This document shows, piece by piece, positions 43,221 to 50,674 of a stretch of DNA of 64,000 nt. The notes under the pieces are model-generated. The model made no database searches. It was given only the letters and a program-made list of their open reading frames with translations, and was not told the DNA's origin. Every line of letters begins with the position of its first letter. The stretch's first letter is position 1. The DNA is from Rhizobium bangladeshense (GTDB lineage: Bacteria; Pseudomonadota; Alphaproteobacteria; Rhizobiales; Rhizobiaceae): the NCBI RefSeq assembly GCF_017357245.1, contig NZ_CP071612.1:3351001-3415000 (forward strand). Direction: 5' to 3'. The translations under genes and the position numbers were made by a program.

Positions 43221-44150
43221 ATGACGATGCGTAACAATCTGCGCCGTATGCGCCTTTGGGAACTGGCCCTGTCGGCGGCCGTCATGGCGCTGCCCCTGAT
43301 CCCGACGGCGCCGGCCAGCAAGAGCTTCGCCTTTGTCGGCGCCGCCCAGGCCGAGGAGAAAAAACTCGATACGTCGCGCCTGGTTTCGGTCGGCGGCGAC
43401 GTCACGGAGATCATCTATGCGCTCGGCGAAGAAAGCCGGCTGATCGCCCGCGACACCACGAGCCTCTATCCCGAGGCGGCGCTGAAGCTACCGAACGTCG
43501 GCTACATGCGCGCGCTCTCCCCGGAGGGCATCCTCGCCATGAACCCGACGGCGATCATCGCAGTCGAAGGATCCGGCCCGCCGGAGGCGCTGACCGTGCT
43601 GAGGAATGCCAGCGTGCCTTTCGAAACCGTGCCGAATACCTTTACGCGCGACGGCATCATTGCCAAGATCGACCGGGTGGGTGCTCTACTTGGCGTGTCC
43701 GACAAGGCGAAAGCGCTCGAAGAAAAGGTCGCGGCCGGTCTCGACGCGGCGATTGCCGACGCTGAAAAGCGTCCTGAGGCGGAGCGCAAGCGTGTTCTCT
43801 TCATCCTCAGCGCCCAGAACGGCCGGATCATGGCATCGGGCACCGGCACGGCAGCTGATGGCGTCATCAAACTTGCCGGTGCCATCAACGCCGTCGGCGT
43901 ATTCCCGGGTTATAAGCCGCTGACGGACGAAGCGATCATTGAAGCGAAGCCCGACATCATCCTGATGATGAACCGCGGCGATGGCGCCGGCACCAGGAAC
44001 GAGGATCTGCTGGCGCAGCCGGCGATCGCTCTGACGCCGGCCGGTGAGAAGAAAGCGATCATACGGATGGACGGCGTTTACCTGCTCGGCTTCGGCCCAC
44101 GCACGGCAAGCGCTGCGCGTGACCTGAACGCGGCGATCTACGGGGGCTGA
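43221..44150 (+). CDS. hmuT: Haem ABC transporter substrate-binding protein
   Basis: 309 residues from ATG 43221, 12 bp after hmuS. There is a longish signal sequence (cleavage near AAQAEEKK). The mature protein has the helical-backbone fold: RLVSVGGDVTEIIYALGEESRLIARDTTSLYPEAALKLPNVGYMRALSPEGILAMNPTAIIAVEGSGPP, with a conserved Tyr (VGYM) as candidate haem ligand. It delivers haem to the HmuUV importer. Confidence 0.92.
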   Translation: MTMRNNLRRMRLWELALSAAVMALPLIPTAPASKSFAFVGAAQAEEKKLDTSRLVSVGGDVTEIIYALGEESRLIARDTTSLYPEAALKLPNVGYMRALSPEGILAMNPTAIIAVEGSGPPEALTVLRNASVPFETVPNTFTRDGIIAKIDRVGALLGVSDKAKALEEKVAAGLDAAIADAEKRPEAERKRVLFILSAQNGRIMASGTGTAADGVIKLAGAINAVGVFPGYKPLTDEAIIEAKPDIILMMNRGDGAGTRNEDLLAQPAIALTPAGEKKAIIRMDGVYLLGFGPRTASAARDLNAAIYGG

Positions 44151-44152
44151 TC

Positions 44153-45265
44153 ATGGCCCTGCCGCAAGCCTTGACGGAGCGAAGGCGATTATTCCCGATG
44201 GCGGCAATACACGAGAGCAGGCAGGCAGGCGACAGGACGCCTCTCGCCCTCCTGGCGATCGCCATGCTTATCGCGGGCTCTGCCTTCTCGATGCTGTTTT
44301 CGGTGACGACGGGCGCCTCGGATGCCTCTATCGTCGACGTTATCGCCAACACGGCTGGCTCCGAGACGGCGCTCAGCGCCCGCGACCGGATCATCATCTT
44401 CGATATCCGATTGCCCCGGACGATCCTCGGCTTCCTGATCGGCGCCTCGCTCGCCGTCTCCGGCACGGTGATGCAGGGCCTGTTCCGCAATCCGCTGGCA
44501 GATCCCGGCCTCGTCGGAGTCTCCTCCGGTGCCAGCTTCGGCGCCGTCGTGATGATCGTGCTCGGCAGCGGTGTCGCAGCCCCGCTACAGGCACTTTTCG
44601 GCATCTATGCTCTGCCGGCGGCCGCTTTCGGCGGCGGCCTCATCACGACGCTGCTGCTCTACCGGATCGCGACGCGCCACGGCCAGACCTCGGTGGCGAC
44701 GATGCTGCTTGCCGGAATCGCGCTGGGCGCGCTCGCGCTGGCCCTGACCGGCCTGCTGATCTACAGGGCGAACGATCAGCAGTTGCGCGATCTCACGTTC
44801 TGGAGCATGGGCTCGCTTGCCGGCGCCACCTGGACGAAGATCGCCGCCGCTGGTCCGATCATCCTCTTGTCCTTCACCGCACTTCCCTTCATGGCCCGCG
44901 GCCTCAATGCCATCACTCTCGGCGAGGCGGCCGCCTTTCATATGGGCGTGCCGGTGCAACGGCTGAAGAATGTGGCAATCGTCGGCGTCGCGGCTGCGAC
45001 CGGTGCTTCCGTCGCCGTCAGCGGCGGCATCGGCTTCGTCGGCATCGTCGTGCCGCATATCCTGCGCATGGCGATCGGGCCGGATCACCGCTTTCTGCTG
45101 CCGGCCGCAGCCCTTCTCGGCGGCTCGCTGCTGATCTTCGCCGACGTGCTCGCCCGCACCGTGGTCGCCCCGGCCGAGCTGCCGATCGGCATCATCACCG
45201 CGGCGGTCGGCGGGCCGTTCTTCCTGTGGATTCTGCTGAAGCAGCGTTCGCGCCTTGCCCTCTGA
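44153..45265 (+). CDS. hmuU: Haem ABC transporter permease
   Basis: 370 residues of the FecCD/BtuC family with about ten helices: RLPRTILGFLIGASLAVSGTVMQGLFRNPLADPGLVGVSSGASFGAV, LAGIALGALALALTGLLIY, and the ATPase contact region EAAAFHMGVPVQRLKN. It starts 2 bp after hmuT and is followed by hmuV with overlapping or adjacent reading. Confidence 0.93.
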   Translation: MALPQALTERRRLFPMAAIHESRQAGDRTPLALLAIAMLIAGSAFSMLFSVTTGASDASIVDVIANTAGSETALSARDRIIIFDIRLPRTILGFLIGASLAVSGTVMQGLFRNPLADPGLVGVSSGASFGAVVMIVLGSGVAAPLQALFGIYALPAAAFGGGLITTLLLYRIATRHGQTSVATMLLAGIALGALALALTGLLIYRANDQQLRDLTFWSMGSLAGATWTKIAAAGPIILLSFTALPFMARGLNAITLGEAAAFHMGVPVQRLKNVAIVGVAAATGASVAVSGGIGFVGIVVPHILRMAIGPDHRFLLPAAALLGGSLLIFADVLARTVVAPAELPIGIITAAVGGPFFLWILLKQRSRLAL

Positions 45266-45287
45266 GCGAGTTGTGAGTTACGTACAG

Positions 45288-46082
45288 ATGATCGAAGTGT
45301 CCGGCCTCTCCGTGCGCCTTTCCGGCAAATCAATCATCAGCGACGTCGCGTTCACAGCAAAGGCCGGCGAGCTGACGGCGATCGCCGGACCGAACGGCTC
45401 CGGCAAGACGACAACGATGAAAGCGATCTCCGGTGAGCTCGCTTACGACGGTTCCGTGCGTATCGGCGGCGAGGAAGTGAAGGGGCTGAAACCCTGGCAG
45501 CTTGCAGCCGTTCGCGGCGTGCTGCCGCAGGCCAGCACCATCTCCTTTCCCTTCACCGTGCGCGAGATCGTCCGCATGGGGCTGACCTCGGGCCTGAACC
45601 TCAATCCCGACAAGGCCGATCAGACGGCTGCCGCTGCGCTGGCCGCCGTCGACCTGATCGGCTTCGAAGGCCGCTTTTATCAGGAACTTTCGGGCGGCGA
45701 GCAGCAGCGCGTGCAGCTTGCCCGCGTGCTCTGCCAGATCTCCGAGCCCGTCGCCGACGGCAAGCCTTGCTGGCTGCTGCTCGACGAGCCGGTCTCCAGT
45801 CTCGACATCAGCCACCAGCTGACCATCATGTCGCTTGCCCGCACGTTCTGCGAACGCGGCGGCGGCGTCATCGCCGTCATGCACGATCTCAACCTGACAG
45901 CGCTTTTTGCCGACCGCATCGTGTTGATGAAATCCGGTCGCCTCGCCGCCGCCGGAAGCATCGAGGAAGTGATGACGGACGAGACGATGCTTTCGGTGTT
46001 CGGCTGCGCGCTAAGGATCAACCAAATCCCGGCCGACGGCACGCCTTTCGTGCTTGCCCACAGCGCCGTCTCCCACGCCTGA
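45288..46082 (+). CDS. hmuV: Haem ABC transporter ATPase
   Basis: 264 residues from ATG 45288 (a GTG at 45273 is an alternative). Walker A GPNGSGKTTT, signature LSGGEQQRVQLARVL, Walker B CWLLLDEPVSSLD and switch histidine in VIAVMHDLNL are intact. It powers HmuU. Last gene of the hmu operon; an EcfG promoter for the next operon starts 12 bases after its stop. Confidence 0.93.
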   Translation: MIEVSGLSVRLSGKSIISDVAFTAKAGELTAIAGPNGSGKTTTMKAISGELAYDGSVRIGGEEVKGLKPWQLAAVRGVLPQASTISFPFTVREIVRMGLTSGLNLNPDKADQTAAAALAAVDLIGFEGRFYQELSGGEQQRVQLARVLCQISEPVADGKPCWLLLDEPVSSLDISHQLTIMSLARTFCERGGGVIAVMHDLNLTALFADRIVLMKSGRLAAAGSIEEVMTDETMLSVFGCALRINQIPADGTPFVLAHSAVSHA

Positions 46083-46094
46083 GCCTGCGCAAGC

Positions 46095-46119
46095 GGAACT
46101 TTTGCCCCGGCAAGACGTT
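46095..46119 (+). promoter_or_regulatory. EcfG promoter of the ElaB-like operon
   Basis: GGAAC (46095-46099), 16-base spacer, CGTT (46116-46119): exact EcfG consensus, 110 bases upstream of the ATG at 46230 and just after hmuV. Confidence 0.85.
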
Positions 46120-46229
46120 GTCGGCAATGATCTGGGTCAATGCCGGGCGACATCATTCATGCAACGGACGGTGGTGACCCTCGTGCGAAACAGGCGGGCT
46201 CGCGCGCGCCCCAGCCAATGGAGACAGCC

Positions 46230-46574
46230 ATGAGCTATTCTATCTTCCAGTCCGGCCGCAGCCGCCGCAACGGCACCTTCCGCCACCTCGAATCCGGTAT
46301 CGAAGAACAGATCGAGGCATTGCGCGATGAGCTCGCTGCATTGACGCGCCTCGTCGGCAAGAACTCGCGCCACCAGAGCGAGAATATTCGCACTCAGGCC
46401 AACGCCGGCTATGAGGAACTGCTCAGCCGCAGCGAGGACCTGCTGCGCGAGCTGCAGCACGGCTATGAGCGCGGAGCGACCGAAATGCGCGAGACGGTGC
46501 GCAAACATCCGCTGGCGACCATCGGCGCCGCTGCCGCTTTCGGCTTGGCCCTCGCCTTCCTCGCCCGTCGCTGA
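46230..46574 (+). CDS. ElaB/YqjD-like (DUF883-type) membrane-anchored protein
   Basis: 114 residues from ATG 46230, chosen for GGAG at 46220-46223; ATG 46218 is possible. A long amphipathic helix (about 25-85: ESGIEEQIEALRDELAALTRLV and so on) is followed by RETVRKHPLATIGAAAAFGLALAFLARR, a C-terminal membrane anchor ending in two arginines. This is the ElaB/YqjD layout; those proteins associate with ribosomes and membranes in stationary phase in E. coli. The EcfG promoter upstream fits a stress role. Confidence 0.8.
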   Translation: MSYSIFQSGRSRRNGTFRHLESGIEEQIEALRDELAALTRLVGKNSRHQSENIRTQANAGYEELLSRSEDLLRELQHGYERGATEMRETVRKHPLATIGAAAAFGLALAFLARR

Positions 46575-46583
46575 GGAAGCTCG

Positions 46584-46982
46584 ATGCTCTCGATCCTCAG
46601 CCTGCTGACCGGCGCAAGCATGCATCGGACCATCGCGCGCGTCAAACGCAACAGCATCTTCATCGCGCTTGCCGCACTCTTCCTCCTCACGGCCTATGCG
46701 CTGGCGGTGGCCGCCGGCGCCATCTGGCTCGCCGGCATCTATGGTCCGCTTGCCGCAGTCCTGTTCCTGGCCGTCTGCGCACTGCTGATCGCAATCATCA
46801 TGTTGGTGGTCATGTCGATCATCAACGCGCGTGAGGCACGTCGCGCCCGCGATCGCCGCGCGGCGCTGGAATCTCTGGCGACGGTGGGCCTCGGCCTCGT
46901 CCGCGCCCAGCCGCTGCTCACCGCCGGCGTGCTTGCGGCGATCGTCGCGGCCAATCTTGTGGGTTCGAAGCGCGAGGATTGA
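46584..46982 (+). CDS. Two-helix membrane protein, partner of the ElaB-like gene
   Basis: 132 residues, 9 bp downstream of the DUF883-type gene with GAGGAAG before the ATG. There is a hairpin of two long hydrophobic helices (about 25-55 and 58-80), a basic stretch (INAREARRARDRRAALE) and a third weak helix near the end. The arrangement resembles YqjE/DUF1469-like proteins encoded with YqjD, but the family was not confirmed. Stress-induced through the shared EcfG promoter. Confidence 0.7.
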   Translation: MLSILSLLTGASMHRTIARVKRNSIFIALAALFLLTAYALAVAAGAIWLAGIYGPLAAVLFLAVCALLIAIIMLVVMSIINAREARRARDRRAALESLATVGLGLVRAQPLLTAGVLAAIVAANLVGSKRED

Positions 46983-47037
46983 GTAAGCAGGACAAGGTCC
47001 TGAAATCGGTCGTGAAATGAAACGCACTACCTCTCCT

Positions 47038-47174
47038 CCCTCATTCCTGTGCCTGTCACAGAAATCCAGCCACGGCGCGTCCGCGCCGTGAATGACTCTT
47101 ATTGCAACAAATGAGTCTTTCGCGCCCAAGGACTTGGACGCACTGGAGTCCTGTGACGAGCACAGGATTGAGGG
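47038..47174. repeat. 137-bp palindromic intergenic repeat element
   Basis: Terminal inverted repeats of 32 bp (47038-47069 and 47143-47174), starting CCCTCATTCCTGTGC on the left and mirrored by CAGGATTGAGGG on the right, match at 28 positions. The centre holds a strong hairpin (CACGGCGCG-TC-CGCGCCGTG, 47071-47090). It lies between two convergent genes. The build is that of rhizobial intergenic palindromes of the RIME type. No coding capacity. Confidence 0.75.
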
Positions 47175-47263
47175 AAGAGAGCGCTTGGTGCCCGCAGCGT
47201 GTGGCGCCTACGCTCATGACAGCCCAAAAGGGATCCCAAAGAGCCGCCGGCCTCAATTACTTC

Positions 47264-47821
47264 TTAGAACGCAAAAGCCTTTGACGTCAGCGGTGCGGAC
47301 GTCGCATCCGGACCGAAATCGGCCTCGCCTGAAATCTGCAGCAATTCCTGCAGCCGCTGACGAGCGCGGTTGACACGGCTCTTGATCGTGCCGACGGCGC
47401 AGCCGCAGATTTCTGCTGCCTCTTCGTAGGAAAAGCCAGAGGCGCCGACGAGGATGATCGCCTCGCGCTGGTCGGGCGGAAGCTGGTCGAGTGCTTTTTT
47501 GAAGTCCTGAAGATCCAACGCGCCATATTGCGAGGGGTGCATCGCCATCGATTCCGTGAACAGCCCGTCGCTGTCCTGCACCTCGCGGCCGCTTTTGCGC
47601 ATCTGGCTATAGAGCTCATTGCGCAGGATCGTGAAGAGCCAAGCCTTCATATTGGTGCCCATCTCGAAATGATCCTGCTTGGCCCAGGCTTTCATGATCG
47701 TATCCTGGACGAGATCGTCGGCACGGTCATGGCGGCCGATGAGTGAGATCGCGAATGCGCGAAGACTAGGTAGGGCGGCCAGCAGTTCCCGCTTGAAGCT
47801 GGGTTGCACTTTTTCTTCCAT
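47264..47821 (-). CDS. ecfG: EcfG-type general stress sigma factor
   Basis: 185 residues, ECF sigma group 15. Region 2 has LPSLRAFAISLIGRHDRADDLVQDTIMKAWAKQDHF; region 4 has LDQLPPDQREAIILVGASGFSYEEAAEICGCAVGTIKSRVNRARQRLQELL. It directs RNA polymerase to GGAAC-N16/17-CGTT promoters, and four such sites are seen in this window. It is held by NepR, encoded 9 bp upstream in the same operon, and freed when phosphorylated PhyR binds NepR. Confidence 0.95.
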   Translation of the reverse strand: MEEKVQPSFKRELLAALPSLRAFAISLIGRHDRADDLVQDTIMKAWAKQDHFEMGTNMKAWLFTILRNELYSQMRKSGREVQDSDGLFTESMAMHPSQYGALDLQDFKKALDQLPPDQREAIILVGASGFSYEEAAEICGCAVGTIKSRVNRARQRLQELLQISGEADFGPDATSAPLTSKAFAF

Positions 47822-47830
47822 GCGACGATC

Positions 47831-48037
47831 CTATTCGGCCATCTTGGCGGAAGCCATCATCTCGGCATGGTCGAGTTTTTCGAGAAGATCGAGAAAACGA
47901 TCCGGGATCGCCTCATCCTGTGCAGCCGCGTAAAGCGACCGCAACCTGACACCGATCTGATTGTTCGGGTCCAAAATATCGCTTGCCCGCAGCTCCAGCT
48001 TTCGCTGATCAGCTGCATCTTTCTTGCGTGTCGTCAT
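47831..48037 (-). CDS. nepR: Anti-sigma factor NepR
   Basis: 68 residues from ATG 48037. The family core is present: PNNQIGVRLRSLYAAAQDEAIPDRFLDLLEKLDHAE, two helices that clamp EcfG. The N-terminus is charged and probably disordered. Genes nepR-ecfG run leftward, divergent from phyR, the standard alphaproteobacterial layout. Confidence 0.92.
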   Translation of the reverse strand: MTTRKKDAADQRKLELRASDILDPNNQIGVRLRSLYAAAQDEAIPDRFLDLLEKLDHAEMMASAKMAE

Positions 48038-48186
48038 CAATTCGTCTTCTCGCCGTTTGTCTGATGCAGAGCGTGCACGGATAATTACGAAATCAAACAC
48101 CGACACCGACCGTTACACTATCGATGTCGCTGATATTAGCCGCGGCATGGGTCAAAATGCTACGCCCTTTCTTTGTCGGCTGGAAT

Positions 48187-48245
48187 AATGCGGCGCGACA
48201 AAAAAAGTTCCTGCCGTTCCGGAACTTTTTTATCAAGGCAGCGTT
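48187..48245. promoter_or_regulatory. Divergent EcfG promoters of phyR (+) and probably nepR-ecfG (-)
   Basis: Rightward: GGAAC (48221-48225), 16 bases, CGTT (48242-48245), exact consensus, 45 bases before the phyR ATG. Leftward: GGAAC (48211-48207), 16 bases, CATT (48190-48187), one mismatch. The two -35 elements and their A/T tracts form a perfect 11-bp inverted repeat (AAAAAAGTTCC, 48201-48211, and GGAACTTTTTT, 48221-48231). Confidence 0.85.
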
Positions 48246-48290
48246 AATCGCTCATTGAACCTATTACCGGCCTGCATACGGGAGCCATTA

Positions 48291-49085
48291 ATGACACTTT
48301 CTACTCGAATTGCGCCGCACCTTCCCTATCTGCGTCGCTATTCCCGCGCCCTTACCGGCACCCAGACTTCAGGCGACGCTTATGTCGCTGCCGTTCTCGA
48401 AGCCATTATAGCCGACTTGTCGATTTTCCCGGATACAGCCAATGACCGGGTCGCACTTTACAAACTGTTCACGCAACTGTTTGGTTCCACCGCAGTCCAG
48501 ATTCCAGAGCCTACCTCCCCTTATGCATGGGAACAGCGCGCTACGCTCAACCTGTCCAAGGTTTCACCGGGTGCACGCCAGGCCTTCCTGCTCGCTTCGG
48601 TGGAAAATTTCCGCGTTGCAGAGATCGCAGAAATTCTCGAACTCGATGAACAGGATGTCATGCAGTTGCTCGACAAGGCCTCACAGGAAATCTCCCGTCA
48701 GGTCGCAACCGACATCATGATCATCGAGGATGAACCGCTGATCGCCATGGATATAGAGCAAATGGTCGAAAGCCTCGGCCACCGTGTTACCGGCATCGCC
48801 CGCACGCACGCCGAAGCCGTCGCGCTCTACAATAAGACGAAGCCGAGCATGGTGCTCGCCGACATCCAGCTTGCCGACGGCAGTTCCGGTATCGACGCGG
48901 TGAACGACATCCTCAAGACATCGAGCGTGCCGGTGATCTTCATCACCGCATTCCCGGAACGGCTTTTGACTGGCGAGCGCCCCGAACCGACTTTCCTCGT
49001 GACCAAACCGTTCAACCCCGACATGGTCAAGGCTCTGATCAGTCAAGCGCTTTTCTTCAATGAATCGACCAAGGTAGCCGCCTGA
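48291..49085 (+). CDS. phyR: PhyR, anti-anti-sigma response regulator
   Basis: 264 residues from ATG 48291 (GGGAG upstream). The sigma-like domain (about 1-135) is followed by a receiver domain (MIIEDEPLIAMDIEQMVESLGH, phospho-acceptor Asp in VLADIQLADGSSG about residue 196, then FITAFPERL and TKPFNPDMV). On phosphorylation the sigma-like part binds NepR and frees EcfG. An exact EcfG promoter upstream gives positive feedback. Confidence 0.95.
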   Translation: MTLSTRIAPHLPYLRRYSRALTGTQTSGDAYVAAVLEAIIADLSIFPDTANDRVALYKLFTQLFGSTAVQIPEPTSPYAWEQRATLNLSKVSPGARQAFLLASVENFRVAEIAEILELDEQDVMQLLDKASQEISRQVATDIMIIEDEPLIAMDIEQMVESLGHRVTGIARTHAEAVALYNKTKPSMVLADIQLADGSSGIDAVNDILKTSSVPVIFITAFPERLLTGERPEPTFLVTKPFNPDMVKALISQALFFNESTKVAA

Positions 49086-49105
49086 GACGCAATTTTCCGG
49101 CTCTC

Positions 49106-49131
49106 GGAACCAAACCGCCGAAACAGGCGTT
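49106..49131 (+). promoter_or_regulatory. EcfG promoter of the histidine kinase gene
   Basis: GGAAC (49106-49110), 17-base spacer, CGTT (49128-49131), starting 20 bases after the phyR stop and 128 bases before the kinase start. Confidence 0.8.
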
Positions 49132-49259
49132 CCGGTGCTACCGGGGCGCCCCGGCGACTTTAACGGTTTTTGCAGCGCTTTATTCTAGAGTTGGCAGGCG
49201 TTTCTGAAAGGGGTCCCGTTCAGCGACGCTCCGAGATGTCACAAAGGAAAGGCGGCCGA

Positions 49260-50273
49260 GTGAATACGACTGAACCATTGTCGGACACGCCTTTCACCTT
49301 CGAAGGCAAAGCCGCAATGATGGAGCGAGCGCTCGGCAGCGCTGGGATTTCAATCCTCTGCCAGGACGCCCGGCTTTCGATCTTTTACGCCGAAAATCTG
49401 CCGCCGCATTTCGCAGCGCTTTTTTTGCCCGGCGGCAGTGATGCCGCCCTTTTCGGGGATGTCCAGGGGCAATATCTCACGGCGCTGAAGCGTAAGGTGC
49501 TGGAGACCGGTATTCCCAACAATGCCGAGGTCGACATCGATGTCGACGGCGAAATGCGAACCTATGAATTGAAAATCCAGCGAACCGGCGAACGCGGCAC
49601 GCTCGGGCTACTATCCGTGATGACGGAGGTGACCGAAAGCCGGCATCGTGAAAAAGTGCTGAAATCGCTGTTGCGCGAACTCTCGCACCGTTCGAAGAAC
49701 CTTCTCGCCATCATTCAGGGCATCGCGACGCAAACAGCGCGCAACACGCTCTCGCTCGACAGCTTCCTTCTCAAGTTCCGCGGCAGGTTGCAGTCGCTTT
49801 CCAATTCCCAGGACCTGGTCACGGATTCCAGCTGGCGCGGCGCCTACCTCTTCGAGCTTGCCGAAAAACAGTTCGCCCCCTATTGGCCGGAGACGGCCGG
49901 CTCCATGCCGATCTATGGCATCAATGCCCACCTGACGCCGAATGCAGCCGTGCATCTCGGGCTTGCCCTCCACGAACTCATCGTCAACTCCGCCTCCTAT
50001 GGAGCGATATCAAGCGGCGCCGCCTCAATCACTTTGAACTGCCGTGAGGCGATGATCAACGACAGGAAAGCGATCGAGATTGCCTGGGCCGAAGTGTTGC
50101 AGGATCAGTCGGAAGTCCATGAATTCAGCGACAACAGCTTCGGGCGCACCGTACTGGAGCGTGTCGTGCCCTCGTCAGTCAACGGTAAAGCGGAGCTGAG
50201 CCTCGTGCCGGGCCGAATCGAATATCGGCTGACCATTCCGGAAACAGAATTCGAAATCTTCAAGCGCATGTGA
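49260..50273 (+). CDS. HWE/HisKA_2-type sensor histidine kinase next to phyR
   Basis: 337 residues from GTG 49260, preferred because AAAGGAAAGG lies 6-7 bases upstream; ATG 49236 is the alternative. The N-terminal PAS-like domain (about 15-130: MERALGSAGISILCQDARLSIFYAENLPPHF) lacks membrane helices, so the kinase is cytosolic. The dimerisation helix carries ELSHRSKNLLAIIQGIA (phospho-His), and the ATPase domain has LALHELIVNSASYGA. The family and position fit a PhyK-like input kinase of the general stress response. The signal is unknown. Confidence 0.88.
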   Translation: MNTTEPLSDTPFTFEGKAAMMERALGSAGISILCQDARLSIFYAENLPPHFAALFLPGGSDAALFGDVQGQYLTALKRKVLETGIPNNAEVDIDVDGEMRTYELKIQRTGERGTLGLLSVMTEVTESRHREKVLKSLLRELSHRSKNLLAIIQGIATQTARNTLSLDSFLLKFRGRLQSLSNSQDLVTDSSWRGAYLFELAEKQFAPYWPETAGSMPIYGINAHLTPNAAVHLGLALHELIVNSASYGAISSGAASITLNCREAMINDRKAIEIAWAEVLQDQSEVHEFSDNSFGRTVLERVVPSSVNGKAELSLVPGRIEYRLTIPETEFEIFKRM

Positions 50274-50307
50274 AAGCCAGAACCGATGAGCCGCCGGCAA
50301 CGGAAAA

Positions 50308-50338
50308 ACAGCCGGTGCGAGGGCGGCGCACCGGCTGT
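50308..50338 (+). terminator. Hairpin after the kinase gene
   Basis: A perfect 12-bp stem (ACAGCCGGTGCG and CGCACCGGCTGT) with a 7-base loop, 34 bases past the stop, followed by CTTCAC. No T-run. Confidence 0.6.
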
Positions 50339-50674
50339 CTTCACTCACCGGGAGGGGACCGTGAGTACGTCCGGACGGTGGGTTGGGGGCGCGCATGTTG
50401 GGTCGATGCGATCACCATCCGGATATCGCAATAACGGCGAAGCTCACCTTTGGTTCCCTGGGCATCAAAAAAAATCGACCTATTTTTATTTTTTTTCGAA
50501 TGCCCGTCCCCTCCCGCACGCTCAAATGGATCACCAGTTCGAGATGAAGAAATTTATCGTGTAAAGACAGACGCATGCAGGAGCCATCGTTGGAAAATTT
50601 TACCGTTTGATAAATTTTTGAACCTGAGTTACGCTTGCCCTCACAGGCCGTTTACCAATAATGAGGGAACTTCA
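50339..50674. other. Spacer and promoter region of preTA
   Basis: 336 bases with no credible gene. An A-run and T-rich segment (50468-50500) is unusual for this GC-rich window and may act as an UP-element or bent DNA. No RutR-type TTGACCA-N2-TGGTCAA site was found. GAGGGAAC lies just before the preT ATG. Confidence 0.4.

Noticed and set aside
48201..48231. AAAAAAGTTCC/GGAACTTTTTT hairpin as a terminator
   Set aside because: It sits between divergent gene starts, and the arms coincide with EcfG -35 elements at the right spacing from CGTT, so it is a promoter feature.
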